DNA of 64,000 nucleotides from Apiosordaria backusii (Eukaryota; Ascomycota; Sordariomycetes; Sordariales; Lasiosphaeriaceae), in the NCBI GenBank assembly GCA_030549205.1, contig JAUKTV010000002.1, positions 3,100,001-3,164,000 on the forward strand. The letters run 5' to 3'. Below are positions 1-12,992 of the stretch, in pieces. The notes beneath the pieces are model-generated. The model saw only the letters and a list, made by a program, of their open reading frames with translations. It had not been told where the DNA came from and made no database searches. How positions within the stretch are numbered: position 1 is the first letter of the stretch; each line of letters starts with the position of its first letter. The translations under genes were made by a program, and so were the position numbers.

Positions 1-1075
1 TATGCAGAGGCCTTGGCACTGTACTTTGCGGCCGCCTTGTCAAACAAATCGCTCTTCTCCGCCAAATCCACCAGAAGAGGATGCTGAGCGTCCGTCGCCT
101 CGAGAAGACTAAGTAGAAAGTTAGTATGGTTGCCAGCCTGAATGCTAGGTGATCGGGGTACATACGTTCTCTGCTCCGCTGTATCCTTCCCAGCGATGAC
201 ATTCAGCACCAGTAGGTTGGCAATAGCCTCAGCAAACTTTGGCTCCTTCTTCAACGCCTGATCCAAAGCAGCTTGGGCCTCTTCTGTTCTGCCGAGGTGA
301 AGCTCAGCAACGGCCTGGGAGACAAGAGACCGGACTGACGATGTAGCTGGTGCTTGCGCGAGCTCCTCAAAGACGTAAAAGGCTTGTTGGTACTTCTCAC
401 CGCCCTATCACAAACATATCAGCCAAAATGTCCATGAGGGTTGATTTGGGGTAACACGAACCAGCCTCAACCCAACCCACGACTCTGCCAAGTTCACCAG
501 CAAACTGTCTTGCGCCCACCGCCGCGCGGCGGTAACCTCCTTGACGGCGAGATCAGTTCTGTTTTGTTGGAGATGAACTTGCACAATCAGGGCAACGGCG
601 TCCACTATTCAACCACCTCGTCAGTTTATGTTCCCTCCGTCGTTCATCCGCCCCTTGGACCGGATCTTGGATGTAACCCACAGCTTCCTTGATGTTGCGA
701 CAGAAGCGCCAACGCCTCCTCGCTCTTCCCCGCCGCCTGCAACACTGTCCCGCCCACGACCTGTACTGTAGTGTTGTCGGCCGCCGACTGCGCGAGCTTC
801 TCGATGATCCCAACCGCCTTGTCGCTGTTTCCGAGCGCTTGTTCAGCCAGGGCGGCGATGGCCTGCAACTCGGGTTCCTTCTCGCCGGTGACGTCGGCTA
901 GGGCGTCCTCGGCCTGGCCCAGGGCGATGCGAGCGCGCAGCTGGAGGACGCGGGCGGGGAGCTCGTTCTCGGAGGACAGGGTCGAGACATCGTAGTCGAC
1001 CACTTCTTGGTATTGCCCTTGGTGGAAGTGGTTGTGAATGTTGATTAATTCGCCTTCGGCCGAATAGGGATCCAT
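1..1075 (-). CDS. sec28: Coatomer subunit epsilon (COPI), 294 aa, stop codon cut by window edge
   Basis: Epsilon subunit of the COPI coat, which works in Golgi-to-ER retrograde vesicle traffic. I modelled four exons: 1075-682, 604-462, 404-166 and 108-1. Introns have GTGGGT, GTTCGT and GTATGT donors and TAG acceptors, and the last one carries a clear CTAAC branch site. The joined product begins MDPYSAEGELINIHNHFHQG, continues through TPR-like helical repeats (LLVNLAESWVGLRLGGEKY across the exon 2/3 join) and ends KYSAKASA followed by TA at position 1, so only the last base of the stop lies outside the window. The length of 294 residues and this C-terminus fit the fungal family. ATG at 1075 is chosen because the first residues match the family start; longer upstream reading frames do not. 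Its divergent neighbour is the DUF6536 gene, 2.4 kb away. Confidence 0.93.
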
Positions 1076-3433
1076 TTTGTCCGTGGTGTATAATTTGGGG
1101 AGAAGAGACGGTGGGCAGGTATCAAATGGTGAAGTGGTGAAGCTGTTGTCAGTGGCCTCTCCCCTGTGTTTAATTGACCGACGTGGAGCTTCCTGGACGC
1201 AGTGGGATGCGCTGCGGAACAAACCGTTGCCAAGTAGGGGTATCTCCAGGGTTAGGGTTTCCTCGACCCAACCCGGCGCTGAAGCTCCCACTGAGAGCTT
1301 CCCTTTGGCACGGGAGCTTGGGGCAGCTCAAGAAACGGCCGATCTAACAACAGCGACACCAAGAAACCAAGCGATGTTCATCAGGGTAAAATCTAAACAT
1401 AGACTGATATCATCGACGATAGCCGACTATACAGCATCTTGAAATCCCATAAAGCGTACCAGTACCACAGACGAGCAGTTGGCTCTGGTTTCTACTTTAC
1501 CGACATCCTCATTTGGCCCTCTCTGGGTCGGAGATCGAGCAAACATTATGCGCCTGGCTCCCACGGCAGTTATCGCCAGTCATTATTATTTCAACATTCC
1601 CTGGCAGTTTCAACCTCGGCGTCTGGTCACTCTCACAAATCTCAACACCAAAGATCAGCCAGCACTGCCATGGCCTCCCACCCAACATTGGTCTGTAGAT
1701 ATTCCACCGAGCTTCCAACCTGAAAAGTCCGGTGTGAAGGAGCTTACACTACCTTGGAGCCATCATCACCAGCAATGCCATCCTTCGGATAGTTATTCGA
1801 TCCACGTGGCGGCGAGCGGATTCTCTCAGCCACACCATGAACTCCGACGGCGGCGGCCAAAAGGAATCAGTCGATGGATTGACGCGGTTCAGGCAGGCAA
1901 TCCATCTTAGCTAAGTACATATTTCTCTTTCATATTAACTCGGAATTCGTTCCACCGTTCGTTCGCAAGGCTTGGGTTGCACGACTTGGAAAGTTGAAAC
2001 AGTTACACTGTCATCATTATCCCTGCCGGCTCTCACTGGCTTGCCAACTCACTTTCGCTCTCCTTCCCCGCAGCGCATGATTTTGGCCCATCCCATCCAC
2101 TTGGCCAGGCCTTTGGATGGCCGACCCAAGATTCCCCTTCTTTCTGCTTTCCCATCTCGGCGAGCTGCCTTGGCCAGAAGAGCTTCCCCATGTTCGATCG
2201 CCATGCCGTGCACACGGCATGAATGATTCAAGATGCTTTTTGGACCTGGGAAGCTTGATCAAAGGTTGAATAAACCTCTTCTACAGATACCCGTACCAGC
2301 TTTCTCAATTTTTGGTTTTTTAGTTGAACGCTAGCGACGGGGTCGAAACATGAAACTCTTGCTTCAAGGCTTCAAAACTCGCGATGGACGTCAACATGGG
2401 ACTGCCATGCTGGGGAGAGGAGCCTTTCGGATGTCACAGCCGGACCCCTGTCAGCCAAGGTGCGGCAACACCTTGCACTCTCAATTGTTTTCGTCAGAAA
2501 TTCTCCGTCCGATGTTCTTCAGGACTGCAACCTTCTCACGTCTTTTGCTGCTGGTGCTCGGACGTGCTATAGTTGTCACCCGCACTTGCAGTCAAGGGAC
2601 GGGCTGATGAGGTCGGCGGTTGGAAACACTTGCTTCCGCTGCAAGCTGTCTGCAGAGGCGGGAGTGATCCTATTTTTGAATGTCAAGAGATTATCGACAA
2701 GTGTTGATGATTCCAGAAGACAAATAAGAATCCAGGCGACACTTGCCAAGCAAGTTTCTCATACCGGGCCAAGCACATAAACAAGTCTGGATACACAAAC
2801 CCTTCTCATAAAAAGTCTGGTGTTCACTGTTTGATACTTTACCCGCTGTTTCCAAGTGAGCATCTCTGATTGGCGAATATGGCATCGAACCGTAGTGGTT
2901 GCATAGCGTGCCTTAATATAGCACCCCGGTCATGTCCCTTCCTTGCCGCAAAAGGTCCCAGTGCCGACAAGGGGCGCTCTTCTGCCAAGGGGTTCTCTCA
3001 ACGTTCTTGGGATTCGGGTCTCAGAGTTCGGCCATGGCGGGGATCCCGCCCCTTCACTACGAGCCGCCCAACGTCCAATGGGACAGCCGTTGGCCAGGCT
3101 TATTACAGTCAGGAAGGGAAGTGGTATCGTTCAGCGATGGCTTGGACACACGATGGAAGGATACAAAGGGTGATCATCCCCCCTGTTGTTCATCCTCGCC
3201 TCCGCCACACACAGCCGTTTGCTCAAGGATTCTTACCTTGTCATCTTGTTCACAAGCCCAGGCACGGCTTGCCCTGTATCATGAATATCTTTTGGATACT
3301 CTCCAACCACTGATGGATCATCTCTAATCAAACTTTACTTTCTCCACTACAGCTTTTGTCTTCTTGGTTTTCCTATGTTTTGTTCTTTTTCTTCAGGGTC
3401 ATCATCAAGGGTCAGCATCTTATATTGGGGGAC
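1076..3433. other. Intergenic region between coatomer epsilon and the DUF6536 gene
   Basis: A 2.4-kb divergent intergenic region. Frames of 60-150 codons (for example on plus at 1479-1910 and 2870-3327) overlap each other in several frames and show no recognisable domain. A stretch just before 3434 has an intron-like 3' end (pyrimidine-rich, ending CAG near 3398), so part of it may be spliced 5' leader of the DUF6536 gene. Confidence 0.5.
1248..1260 (-). promoter_or_regulatory. Telomere-repeat-like box upstream of coatomer epsilon
   Basis: On the minus strand this reads AAACCCTAACCC, about 175 bp upstream of the coatomer epsilon ATG. Such telo-box-like elements occur in some eukaryotic housekeeping promoters. 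The role here is inference from sequence and position only. Confidence 0.3.
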
Positions 3434-6008
3434 ATGGAGATAGTCATACCTCCACGAGACCATGGACCTTCGACGTTTCGATACGCATGGGATGAGAACG
3501 GCGAGGTCACACAGATGACAAGGTAAGGTTCGTCTTTCTCTCTCTTTAGACGAACGCTGTTTTTAATTCGTCATCCACAGAGTACGAGAGGAACAGCCAT
3601 CCCCACTAGTGACACCACGGCCCATCCCAGGCCGACAAACTATCCAATGGCCCTTTCAGAGCATCGTCACCGAAACCGAAATCTCGAGCCCGACGACAAC
3701 ACATTTTCATCATCATCACTTTCATCACCACCACCGACGGGCAACCACGGCTACGACATGGCAGCCTTGGCGCCAGAGGAGGAGAGACAGCGACGGGCAC
3801 TCGATAGCGAGGAATCTGGTGCCGGATTACGTTGTCAATTATCTTCGGGGCGAGACTCCGGAGACGGTGTCAAAGAGGAAGTATATTCACTATGGGGTGG
3901 GCAAGGAGGGGAAGTATCCTCTGCCTGGGAGTTCACATCGGCATTTGCAGTCACGGGCGGCCGAGTTTCAGGGGTTTTATGACGAGGAGTCGTCGGAGGG
4001 GAGGGGGAGTGGTGATTCTCATGGTGATGGGCAACGGCGTGGATTTGGAAATGAGAAGCAGCGTGGTGGGGGGAATGGAAGAGGATTAAAGAACACGCTG
4101 CTCGTGGGATGGCGGGCTGGAGTTGCGCTGAACACGCTGGTCGGGTTTGTGATTTTGATTGCGGGGTTTGTGTGCTTGATATTGGCGATTTCGAAGGCAT
4201 CGCTTGCGGGAGGGGCAGGAGGGAGGCTAGCGATCTTCACGGGGGAGTGTGCGGCGGCGACGAGGATTGATTGGGGGTTGCATGCGGTTATCAACGTTTT
4301 TGGGGCGGTGTTGTTGGCGGGGGCGCATTATGTTTTTCAGGTTTTGAGCAGTCCGACGAGGGGGGAGGTTGATGAGGCGCATAGAAGGTGGGTTTGGTTG
4401 GATATTGGGGTGCCGAGTTTTAGGAATTTGAGGTTCATTGGGAGGATGAGGGTGATGTTGGCGGTAGTGGTTTTGGGGTCGGCGTTTGTTACTCAAATAA
4501 TGTGAGTTTGTCTGGTAAGAGAGAAGAGACGAGAAAAAAGGCTGACTTGTAACAGGTATAATGCGGTAATTTTCACTTCTCAGACAGCGCCTGAGTTCAA
4601 GGCTGCTGTCGTCACGGACGCCTTCACCAGGGGCGCTTCTTTCAGCAATGCGACGGAAAACAACAATGGCGGGCTGAGCCGTCTTGAGATCCTGTCTCTC
4701 CAACGACAAGCCAGCAGCAACGAAATGGCCAACCTCACCAGAGCAGACTGCTTCATTCAGCTTGACCGCACCCTCGAGTCCGATCTCTCGGTCATTCTCC
4801 TCGTCTCGAACATCAACTCACCATCTTCGCTCCTCCAAACCACCACCAGACCTCGAACTAACCCCTTCAGTTCCATTGTATCCGACCAATCGACGATCCG
4901 ATATTGCCTCTCCGCTCCATCACTCCGACCCAAAACCTGCGAGGTTAACCTTAACGCCTCACTCCTAGGCGTCGTCGCCCTTCTCAACTCCTTCGCCTTG
5001 GTAGCAGGTGCCTCCATCCTCTTCAAACACCACTCCCGCTTCTCCCCCCTCTGCACCCTAGGCGATGCCATCAACTCCTTTCTCAAGGACCCCGACACCG
5101 CCACCCAACAGTCCGGCTCCCTCCTCTCCAAAAAGCAAGACGTTTTGACAGGCCGCTGGGCAGCAGGCATCCACGAGCCAGCCAAATACTACATCCCCAC
5201 CAATCACTACTGGATCAAATCCCTTTCCTTCTCTCACCTCGCCACATTTCTAACCATCTGGGCGGTGTTCACCTCGTTGGTCATTGCCGCATTGGCACTC
5301 TCCGTCTGCCACGACCCAGAGCACCTCCTTACTTCTTTTTCTTCAACGTCACTTGGGGCAAAGTCGCTGGTGATTATCCCAGGTGATGGTATCCCACCGC
5401 CAGCAGCAGCTATTCTTGCTTGCCTCCCCCAGCTGGGCCTGGTGATGTTGTATATCAGCGTGAACAACATCCTGACGACGTACTACCTCTCGCACGAGTG
5501 TTCGTTGTTTGCGGTGGCACCCCGCGCTCTGAGAGTTTCGTCTCCGTTTCCTCAGGGGCTTCAGACTAGCTCGCTGTATCTCACGCTGCCGAGGCCCGTG
5601 TCCTGGGTGTTGATCTTTGTGTTTATCGGGCTGGGGTTCTTACTTTCTCAGTCATTCGTCTTGGTATCAGTCACCACCACTGCTGGCAAAACCACCACCA
5701 CCAATGCTGTCGGTTTAAGCGGGGTCGGTCTTTTGTCACTCCTCTCCCTTCTATTTATCCTCTTGTTGTTAGTCCTGGGACTGGGCATGCGCAAAGCCCC
5801 CGCGGCCGGGCTGCAGGGGTGGGAGCTGAAGGGGAACCCGATGGTGCTGGAGGGGGGAGCTGCTCGGCGGTGCTGGGGGCGAGGTGTCATTACCATCAGG
5901 TTTTTGTTCCGGGGGGGAATGGGACGAGGGATGGGACTACGATTACTGGAGGGGGGAGAAGGAGGGAGGAGAGTATTTGGAAGGGGGGGGTGGTTTGGGG
6001 GGTTATAA
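3434..6008 (+). CDS. DUF6536 multi-pass membrane protein, 820 aa
   Basis: Predicted integral membrane protein of unknown function, widespread in filamentous ascomycetes. Three exons: 3434-3522, 3581-4501 and 4556-6008. Donors are GTAAGG and GTGAGT and both acceptors are CAG. The N-terminal about 195 residues are polar and rich in His, Arg, Ser and Gly, including HHHHFHHHH, and likely cytosolic. From about residue 200, GWRAGVALNTLVGFVILIAG starts the DUF6536 block with two to three membrane segments (to about residue 350). Further hydrophobic segments follow around LLGVVALLNSFALVAGA, LATFLTIWAVFTSLVIAAL, AILACLPQLGLVMLYI, VSWVLIFVFIGLGFLL and SLLSLLFILLLLVLGL. The last 45 residues are Gly/Arg-rich and low complexity. 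The family assignment is by motif recognition; no biochemical role can be given. Third codon positions go from C-rich to G-rich in each of the two long exons. Confidence 0.85.
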
Positions 6009-9000
6009 AGGCTGGGGTTGGGATGGAGGTTGGGTTGTGTGGGTTTGGACGGGGGGATCATCACCAAGGGGAGGATGGGGGGGTGGGGAGGTTGGGGGTG
6101 GGGAGGTGTTATGCTTGATCTTTCATTTGTTTTTTATTTATTTTATATGGGTTGGGTTGGGGTGTTTGCTTTGGGATATTAGGAGTTGATGGTGGTGGTG
6201 GTGATGTGGTTGGGATACCCGGGAAGGAACTTGTTTCGGCCTAGAGCTGGGGAATTGGGATATATATCATGGAAGGTGAAGACAGGAAAAAAAGGCAGGA
6301 ACTTGAATATGTGGGAGATTGAAGGCAGGAACTCAAGATATGAAATGAATAGGGAAGGATATGGATTAGGACAGATACCCCGGAGGATTTTCTGCTTACG
6401 TGGAACGACATTTTGCTTTTTGTCAACTTCAACGGATATAGCGTAGCGAAACCCAGATTGCTGAGCGTTAGGAATAAACATTTACAGCCAACTCACTCAC
6501 TTGTGTTACCAGCTCTGGCTTTTTCGAGTGTGGAAATGTGACTTTAGGTGCTGCTGTCTCAACAACCATCCATGCATTGGACTGGGTGGGTAAAGTAAGG
6601 TAAGCTTGCCTCAGGGGCACTCACAGTGTACCTTTTTCTTTCGGGGCAAAGAAAGAAAGAGAGAGAGTATCGACGGCCCTGAATTCATTTCACTGCCTAT
6701 GGCTTCACTTCTTCTTTCCCGTGACAAGAATCGACGCCCACTATATCGGCAACAGCCAACGGTTGGCAAGGAACCTACACCTTGACTGAACTCTTTGTGC
6801 AGAAACGATTTCCATTTTCGAGGAGGGGGAGGGGGGTGCTCTGTAAACAATTCCTGGTTTTATACATAATTGTTAAACGTTGATTTATTCTCCAAGGATA
6901 AAAAAGTTCGCAGTGTCTTCCATGGGTTTTTTCTTTTTCTTTTTTCTTTTTTTTTGGTGGGTGTCAGTTATCGTGATAGATATTTGATACAGTTTTTGTT
7001 TCAATGTAGCTTTGACACGACATTCGGTATGGGATAAATGCATAGGGAACTACACATGGGAGGCAGGCTTTAAAAGAAAAGTAGAGTTGGTGTGTCTATA
7101 GGAAGAAATGGATTGCTTGGTTGATTATGCAGGTTGTCTGTTTGTGGTTTGGTAAGTGAGCAGGGATCATAGGTAACCCTATTCGATGGGAGGTCTGAAT
7201 ATAGTCTGGGCTGTTGAAGATATCTTCGCCTTGCAGGCGAATAGATCAAGAGTATGTGGGAAGATCGGGAGAGAAGACTGAGATGGCCCGTAGCTGTCCA
7301 CGTTTTATTTGACGTGGTTGACATGTTGGTCGCTTACACTCTGCAGGTGAAGCAGGGTTAGCGAGGGCCCAAGGTCGCGACTTTCTGAAAACAACCTCAG
7401 TTGTATTTTGACGGGTAACATGCATAGAATAGATCCTGTATTTCGTGAAGGAAATCATCAAGGTCCTCAATGAACGATGGCCGTGTTCTGCGTCCCTGGA
7501 AACCGAGTTGTTTAATGACTTTGATAGCAGATGAGGGTTAGGGTCATATCTGCCCTCTTTTCACATGCACAGTCTCCCCACAAAAGATACCCCTCCATTT
7601 ATCGATAAGGAAGTTAAACCCCGCAGTGCTCCCTGTCTTTGCGGCTTGTGGGGGGACCTGTCACCCGAATGTCATCAACTCGGCTGTTCATCTCGAGAGG
7701 TTCAGGCAGGTCCTTTTCTGTCAATTGTAGTAGAATAGTACAGTGAAACCTACCAGTAACGGGGACGGTTAGGTGTGGCATAACAGCCCCCCTCAGAAAG
7801 CCGGGGACGGATGAACCCACCTACCATGTAAGTCGCCGTTGGCACGTTGCACACACGTTTTCCACGGGATGTTTCCGAGCGACCGAATGGGCTTGGCCAA
7901 ATCGGGAGTTGATTGGATTTCTAAGCACACCACTTCACCCCTTCAAGAAAAACTCCGATCTGAGGAGATACAGACACAGATGCAGGGAGATACCCGAGGG
8001 GTCGCATGGGGTAGAGAGATATCTCCTGGCTTCTATATACATTTTGATATTTTCATTATTCAGCTCGACGCAGTCAGCATCCTGCTTACTTTGCGGACGT
8101 ATTGAATGGATCGAGAGCCGTCCGATGGACGGAAGTGTCAGTCTCTCCAGACTCCTCCATCGCAAAGCTTAATAGCACTCGGGTTATCGAGTTTCCCCAG
8201 TTTCCAGAGTCTGGAAGGGGAGTTTGATGGCATCCCCCGCTGTCGGAACTCTTTCGTCCATTTTTCGGGGAGACAGGGAGTGCGAGAGTGGATGCCCATA
8301 GCCCCATTGTTCTTGAAAAAAAAGAAGGTCCCCTTGTTGGCTTGGGGTTTTGCCGCCTGCCAGCGCGAAAAATTCAAGCAGTGCCTGTCAGGTTCCTGAA
8401 ACTACGTCTTTTTTATTTTTATTGCCGCGGGATTATATAAATATATATAAATATCGGGTCGTTGAAGAGAGGGGGAGTTGTTCACATAACTCCCTTGACA
8501 AGACAGGCTATCCCGACTTGTTACTGTCAACTCATTTCTCACCAATTCATGCTTTATTTTTTCACCCACCTTTTCCATTGCGAATCTCTTATACAAGCCC
8601 GACTTGCATCTGTAAACACCTGCCGCCTCCCGACGTCTCACAGGAAACCCCCAAATTCTCACAATAGATTTGGTCCAGTTGCAGCCAAGAACGATTGCGT
8701 GCTTTGGATGACGCCTTTGCGACCTGCAGACTCCAACAGGACAGCCCGCCAAGCTGTAACGAATAGCTGCAAGGCTGCGAATTGGACGTGGGGTGTTACT
8801 GGCGGAGCGCACCATCTACACGCATTCTCACTCTCACGCATTGCATAGCACCATTGTTCCGGAAATAGAGAAGGGCGTCTGGGAGCAGTGAGGGGAGGAA
8901 AGGGGGAAAGGATTGAAAAGAGGTTTCTGGGGAAAAAACCGGGGGTGGCATTTCTTGACTTGCCTCTGACATCCCGTTCTGGTGATAGCATCATCGAGGT

Positions 9001-9322
9001 TGTTGCAGGGAGAAACATTGAGATTGTTTCTCTTATTCAAGTCTCGAAACTCCCGCCTAACACGTTCTTTGAGAGCTGAGAGGTCATTGGCTCGATACCT
9101 CTAACTAGGTTATCTGCAACACACACTCTCTCTCACACACACCCTCTCCTGTCTCGGTTTCTCGGTCACGACACCATCCTTGTCCAGGGATCTCCGGATT
9201 CACACGGCTGCCAATATCTCAACCGTGAGATCTAATCTTGGTTGAAGAACTCTCGCCGGAAAGAAACGGCACATCCCTCGTGACGACACACACACGCACA
9301 TCCCCGGCACCGTTTCGTAAAC
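6009..9322. other. Intergenic region and long leader upstream of the GCS gene
   Basis: 3.3 kb with no supportable gene. It starts with a G-run-rich 3' flank of the DUF6536 gene (to about 6110). It contains an AT-rich TATA-like block at 8432-8454 and a CA/CT-rich stretch (9118-9150, ACACACTCTCTCTCACACAC type) typical of fungal 5' leaders just before the GCS start. Confidence 0.5.
8432..8454 (+). promoter_or_regulatory. AT-rich TATA-like block upstream of GCS
   Basis: A 23-bp run of only A and T (ATTATATAAATATATATAAA core) in otherwise mixed sequence, about 870 bp before the GCS ATG. It could be a TATA element for a transcript with a long leader. No experimental or comparative support is available from the sequence alone. 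Confidence 0.25.
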
Positions 9323-11791
9323 ATGGGTCTCTTGTGCGTATAGCCCGCTTTATATCCTATTCCCACCACACATACAAAATCTCACACACCGCTTTCGCTG
9401 GGTATGTATGGCGTCATGCTGATATTCTGCAAAGGGCGCTGGGAACGGCTCTGGATTGGCCAGAGGCGAAGACGAGGGCACATCTTGTCCGGGCCTGGGG
9501 TATCAAGGTGAGTGAGAGGCTCAGTTACTACGGCGGCTGCTCCCCGGGTGAGCCGGAGATTTGTTGGAGGTTCTCAACTAACTCTTGCTTTTGTTTGGTA
9601 GCAATTGCTGGAAATATGGAACAAGGCCAAGGTCAAGGAGCGCGATGCTATGCTTTGGGGTGATGAGGTATGTCACCTTTTTAGCGCTGATTTCTGTGGA
9701 CTGCTACTGACACAGCTCTAGGTCGAGTACCTTGTCGTGACATATTCCAAAGATGACCCCAAGGTTCTGCTGTCGCTGAGACAGGCTGATATCCTCGCTG
9801 CCTTGGCCGAGGATAAGACCTTGGCCAAGGAGATTACTCCTCCTGCCTCGCCTGGTGGGACGAAACCACAGTAAGGAAAAGCGGCGCGGCTTCCGAAGTC
9901 TTGATGCTGAGATACTACAGGAACAAGTACCCATCTCCAGTCTTCCATCCTGAGTTTGGGCGATTCATGCTCGAAGCTACCCCAGGTAAGCCATGGGGTA
10001 TCGACTTCAAGGAGCTCTTGCATGTCGAGCCAGACATGAAATTGAGGTATGATTGTCAACAGTCAGCCAGTTTGGAAGTGCATAGTTCTAACACGACAAA
10101 GGCGAGCGATTGCAAAGGACCATATGTTGCCCAACGAATATCCAATCACCCTGACAACATTCCCAAGAATAGGTAGCCCGGGTGTCTTTACCGATCCTCA
10201 TTATCCAGTCTCGGGCCCCAAACTGAGGTCACAGTTTGTCCCCGATGAAATCGCCAATCCTCACATTCGCTTCCCCACTCTAGCAGCCAACATCCGGTCT
10301 CGGCGCGGCCGCAAGGTGCAGGTAAACGTACCTGTATTCAGAGATGAGAACACGCCATGGCCATGGAAGGATCCTACCGTCAACTATGACCTTCACCAAT
10401 GGCCCGAGGATGACGACGTCCGCAATGGCGCCGCCCCAGATAACTTCATCCACATGGACGCCATGGCCTTCGGCATGGGAAGCTGTTGTCTGCAGATTAC
10501 CTTCCAAGCAAAGAACATCACCGAGGGCAGAAAAATGTACGACCAACTGAGCCCACTCGGCCCCATCCTCCTGGCCCTGACGGCCGCCACCCCAATCTAC
10601 AAGGGCTTCCTCGCCGACACCGACGTCCGGTGGAACCAAATCAGCAAAGCCGTCGACGACCGCACCGCCGAAGAACTAGGCGAGAAGCCCCTCCAAAACG
10701 ACCGGTGGCGCATTCCCAAGTCCAGATATGCCTCCAACTCGACCTACATCTCCGAAGACCCCCGGCTCAGGGATGAGTACCTCGACCCCAACCTGGTAAT
10801 CGACCCCGAAATCAAGCAGCAGCTCCTCGATGGCGGAATGGATGACCGTCTCGCCACCCACTTTGCGCATCTCTTCATCCGCGACCCCATTGTGATTTTC
10901 AACGAAGATCTGGAAGTCCTGGACCTGTCCAAGACCGACCACTTTGAGAACATCCAGAGCACCAACTGGCAGCACATGCGCTTCAAGCCGCCCCCGGCAG
11001 ACAACAACATCGGCTGGCGCGTCGAGTTCCGACCGATGGAGATCCAAATCACCGACTTTGAAAACGCGGCCTTTTCGGTGTTTATGGTGCTCATCACAAG
11101 AGTAATCCTATCGTTTGATCTGAATTTCTACATCCCCATCACCAAGGTGGATGAGAACATGGAAACCGCACACAAGCGCGACGCTGTCCTCCAAGAGAAA
11201 TTCTGGTTCAGGCGGAATCTCTTCTCCTCTCGCCCGTCAAGAGGGTCAGGGTCTGGCACCAACACCCCCCGCTCTGGCGGCGGCGGTGGTGGCAGCAGCA
11301 GGGCGAACTCCCGCCCGCCATCGCCTGTTGGTCCGGTAGAGGATGAGTACAAGCTCATGACTGTCAACGAGATCATTAATGGCGAGGAAGAGGGGGAGTT
11401 CCCGGGGTTGATCCCGCTGGTGGAGAGCTACTTGGACTCGGTGAATGTGGATGTGGCGACGAGGTGTCAGCTGGCGAGGTATTTGGACTTGATCAGGAAG
11501 AGGGCGAATGGGGAGCTGTGGACGGCGGCGAGGTGGATTAGGGAGTTTGTGAGGGGGCATGAGGGGTATAAAAAGGATAGTGTGGTGAGTGAGGAGATCA
11601 ACAAGGATTTGGTGGGGAAGGTTATTGAGATTGGGGAGCGGGAGGCGAGGGGGGAGGGGTTTAAGGGGTTGGGTGGGGGGTTGAGAAGTTGTTGGGGGGG
11701 TTTTGAGAGGGGTGTGAGGATGAATGAGGGATGGAAGGATGGGTTGGTATATATACGGTTTTTTGTTTTGTTTTGGGCGATGTTGAATTGA
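9323..11791 (+). CDS. gcs1: Glutamate-cysteine ligase (gamma-glutamylcysteine synthetase), 704 aa
   Basis: ATP-dependent ligase joining glutamate and cysteine, the rate-limiting first step of glutathione synthesis in the cytosol. Six exons: 9323-9333, 9435-9507, 9602-9667, 9722-9870, 9921-10046 and 10102-11791. The first exon holds only ATGGGTCTCTT; with exon 2 it gives MGLLALGTALDWPEAK, the usual fungal start. Eukaryotic GCS motifs are clear: MLWGDEVEYLVV (exon 3/4 join), FHPEFGRFMLEATPGKPWG (about residues 107-125), RAIAKDHMLPNEYP, HMDAMAFGMGSCCLQ (about 258-272, active-site region) and RVEFRPMEIQITDFENAAF. A low-complexity Ser/Gly insert (about residues 515-545) precedes a C-terminal helical region. 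The last 40 codons are G-rich and less conserved. All exon phases agree. Confidence 0.95.
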
Positions 11792-12992
11792 TTGAGCGCT
11801 GTGTGGTGTGGCTGTTTGCTTTTGAGCTGTATGTAACTTCGTTTTTTTGCGAGAGAGTAGATGGGAGGCATTGCGCTGCTTTTATTTATACGCGTTCTAT
11901 TTCTATCCATCGTCAAGAGATCCCATCTTCAAACACCTACCGAAGCTGTGATTTGTACAAACTTTTAGGGCTTCAAGGGTGCTTAGAGTGGCTGATTCAG
12001 TGTCTAGGACTCGACACCCTTTTCATCTGCAATCTTCCCAGTCTATGCTTATAGTTATGCTAATAAGTCAGAAGATAAAAACCGGAAATACAGGTTTATC
12101 AAAGCCTGAACTCAAGGGAGCAAAAGTCACTTTATTCTCACAAAACTGAAATTATATCACCATAGCCCCCTCCACATCAAGGGTGAAGATCATGGTAAAC
12201 TTCATCCAGTCCCCAATACCGGAGACCGACATATGTAGAAAGATAGAGCGATAGCGCGTCAAAGACGAGTCAGTTAATTGACACATAAAGACACCAGCAT
12301 TATCAGAACTGGTTGTGGTCCGTCCAACAGTGTTAAAGTGCCCTCCCTCCCCCCAAATCGTTCCAAATACAGACAGACAGACAGACGCTCTTCCGTCAAC
12401 TGTACACCTACATCACCAAGGCTGCGTCTCTAAGGGTGTGCATGATTGACGAATGATGTTTGTCTTCAAGGACTGAGACTGCTGGAGTTTCACCCAGTTT
12501 TAGACGAGAGATATCAGCGTCGGGACTGAATCCCATCATGGGGTTTGTTCGAGATAAGCCGTTCCGAGCTACCACACACCGCTTTCGGTGGAAGAAGCTA
12601 GGTGCGAGACAGGACAAATGATGATGATGAGGTTAGCGGTGAAGGGGGATGGATCTAAGGGTAGGGTTAAAAAGTTATAAACAATCTCAGTCAATACACA
12701 GGAACGCAATCATAAGAGAATATTCCTTTCTCCTCTACTCTTACAATCATTCTTTATATACATACAAAAGAAACCCTTTTCGACAGAGAGCTCGCTACGC
12801 TAACAAACACAAAATGCCCATGCGAAAAAAAAAGAAAAACCAGCAAGTTTTATATATCCAAGAAAATCTTCCATTCTTTTTCCTATATTATATAAGTCCT
12901 ACACAACTTTCTCTTTCTCCCCTCTCATCTCCCCATCTTTCTCTCGAAAATTCATCAAATATTAACACAAATCCCGAAACAAATCACCTCGC
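11792..12992. other. Convergent intergenic region (3' flanks of GCS and GH16 genes)
   Basis: 1.2 kb between two converging genes. Mixed to AT-rich sequence with short open frames only; nothing else is recognised. Confidence 0.6.
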
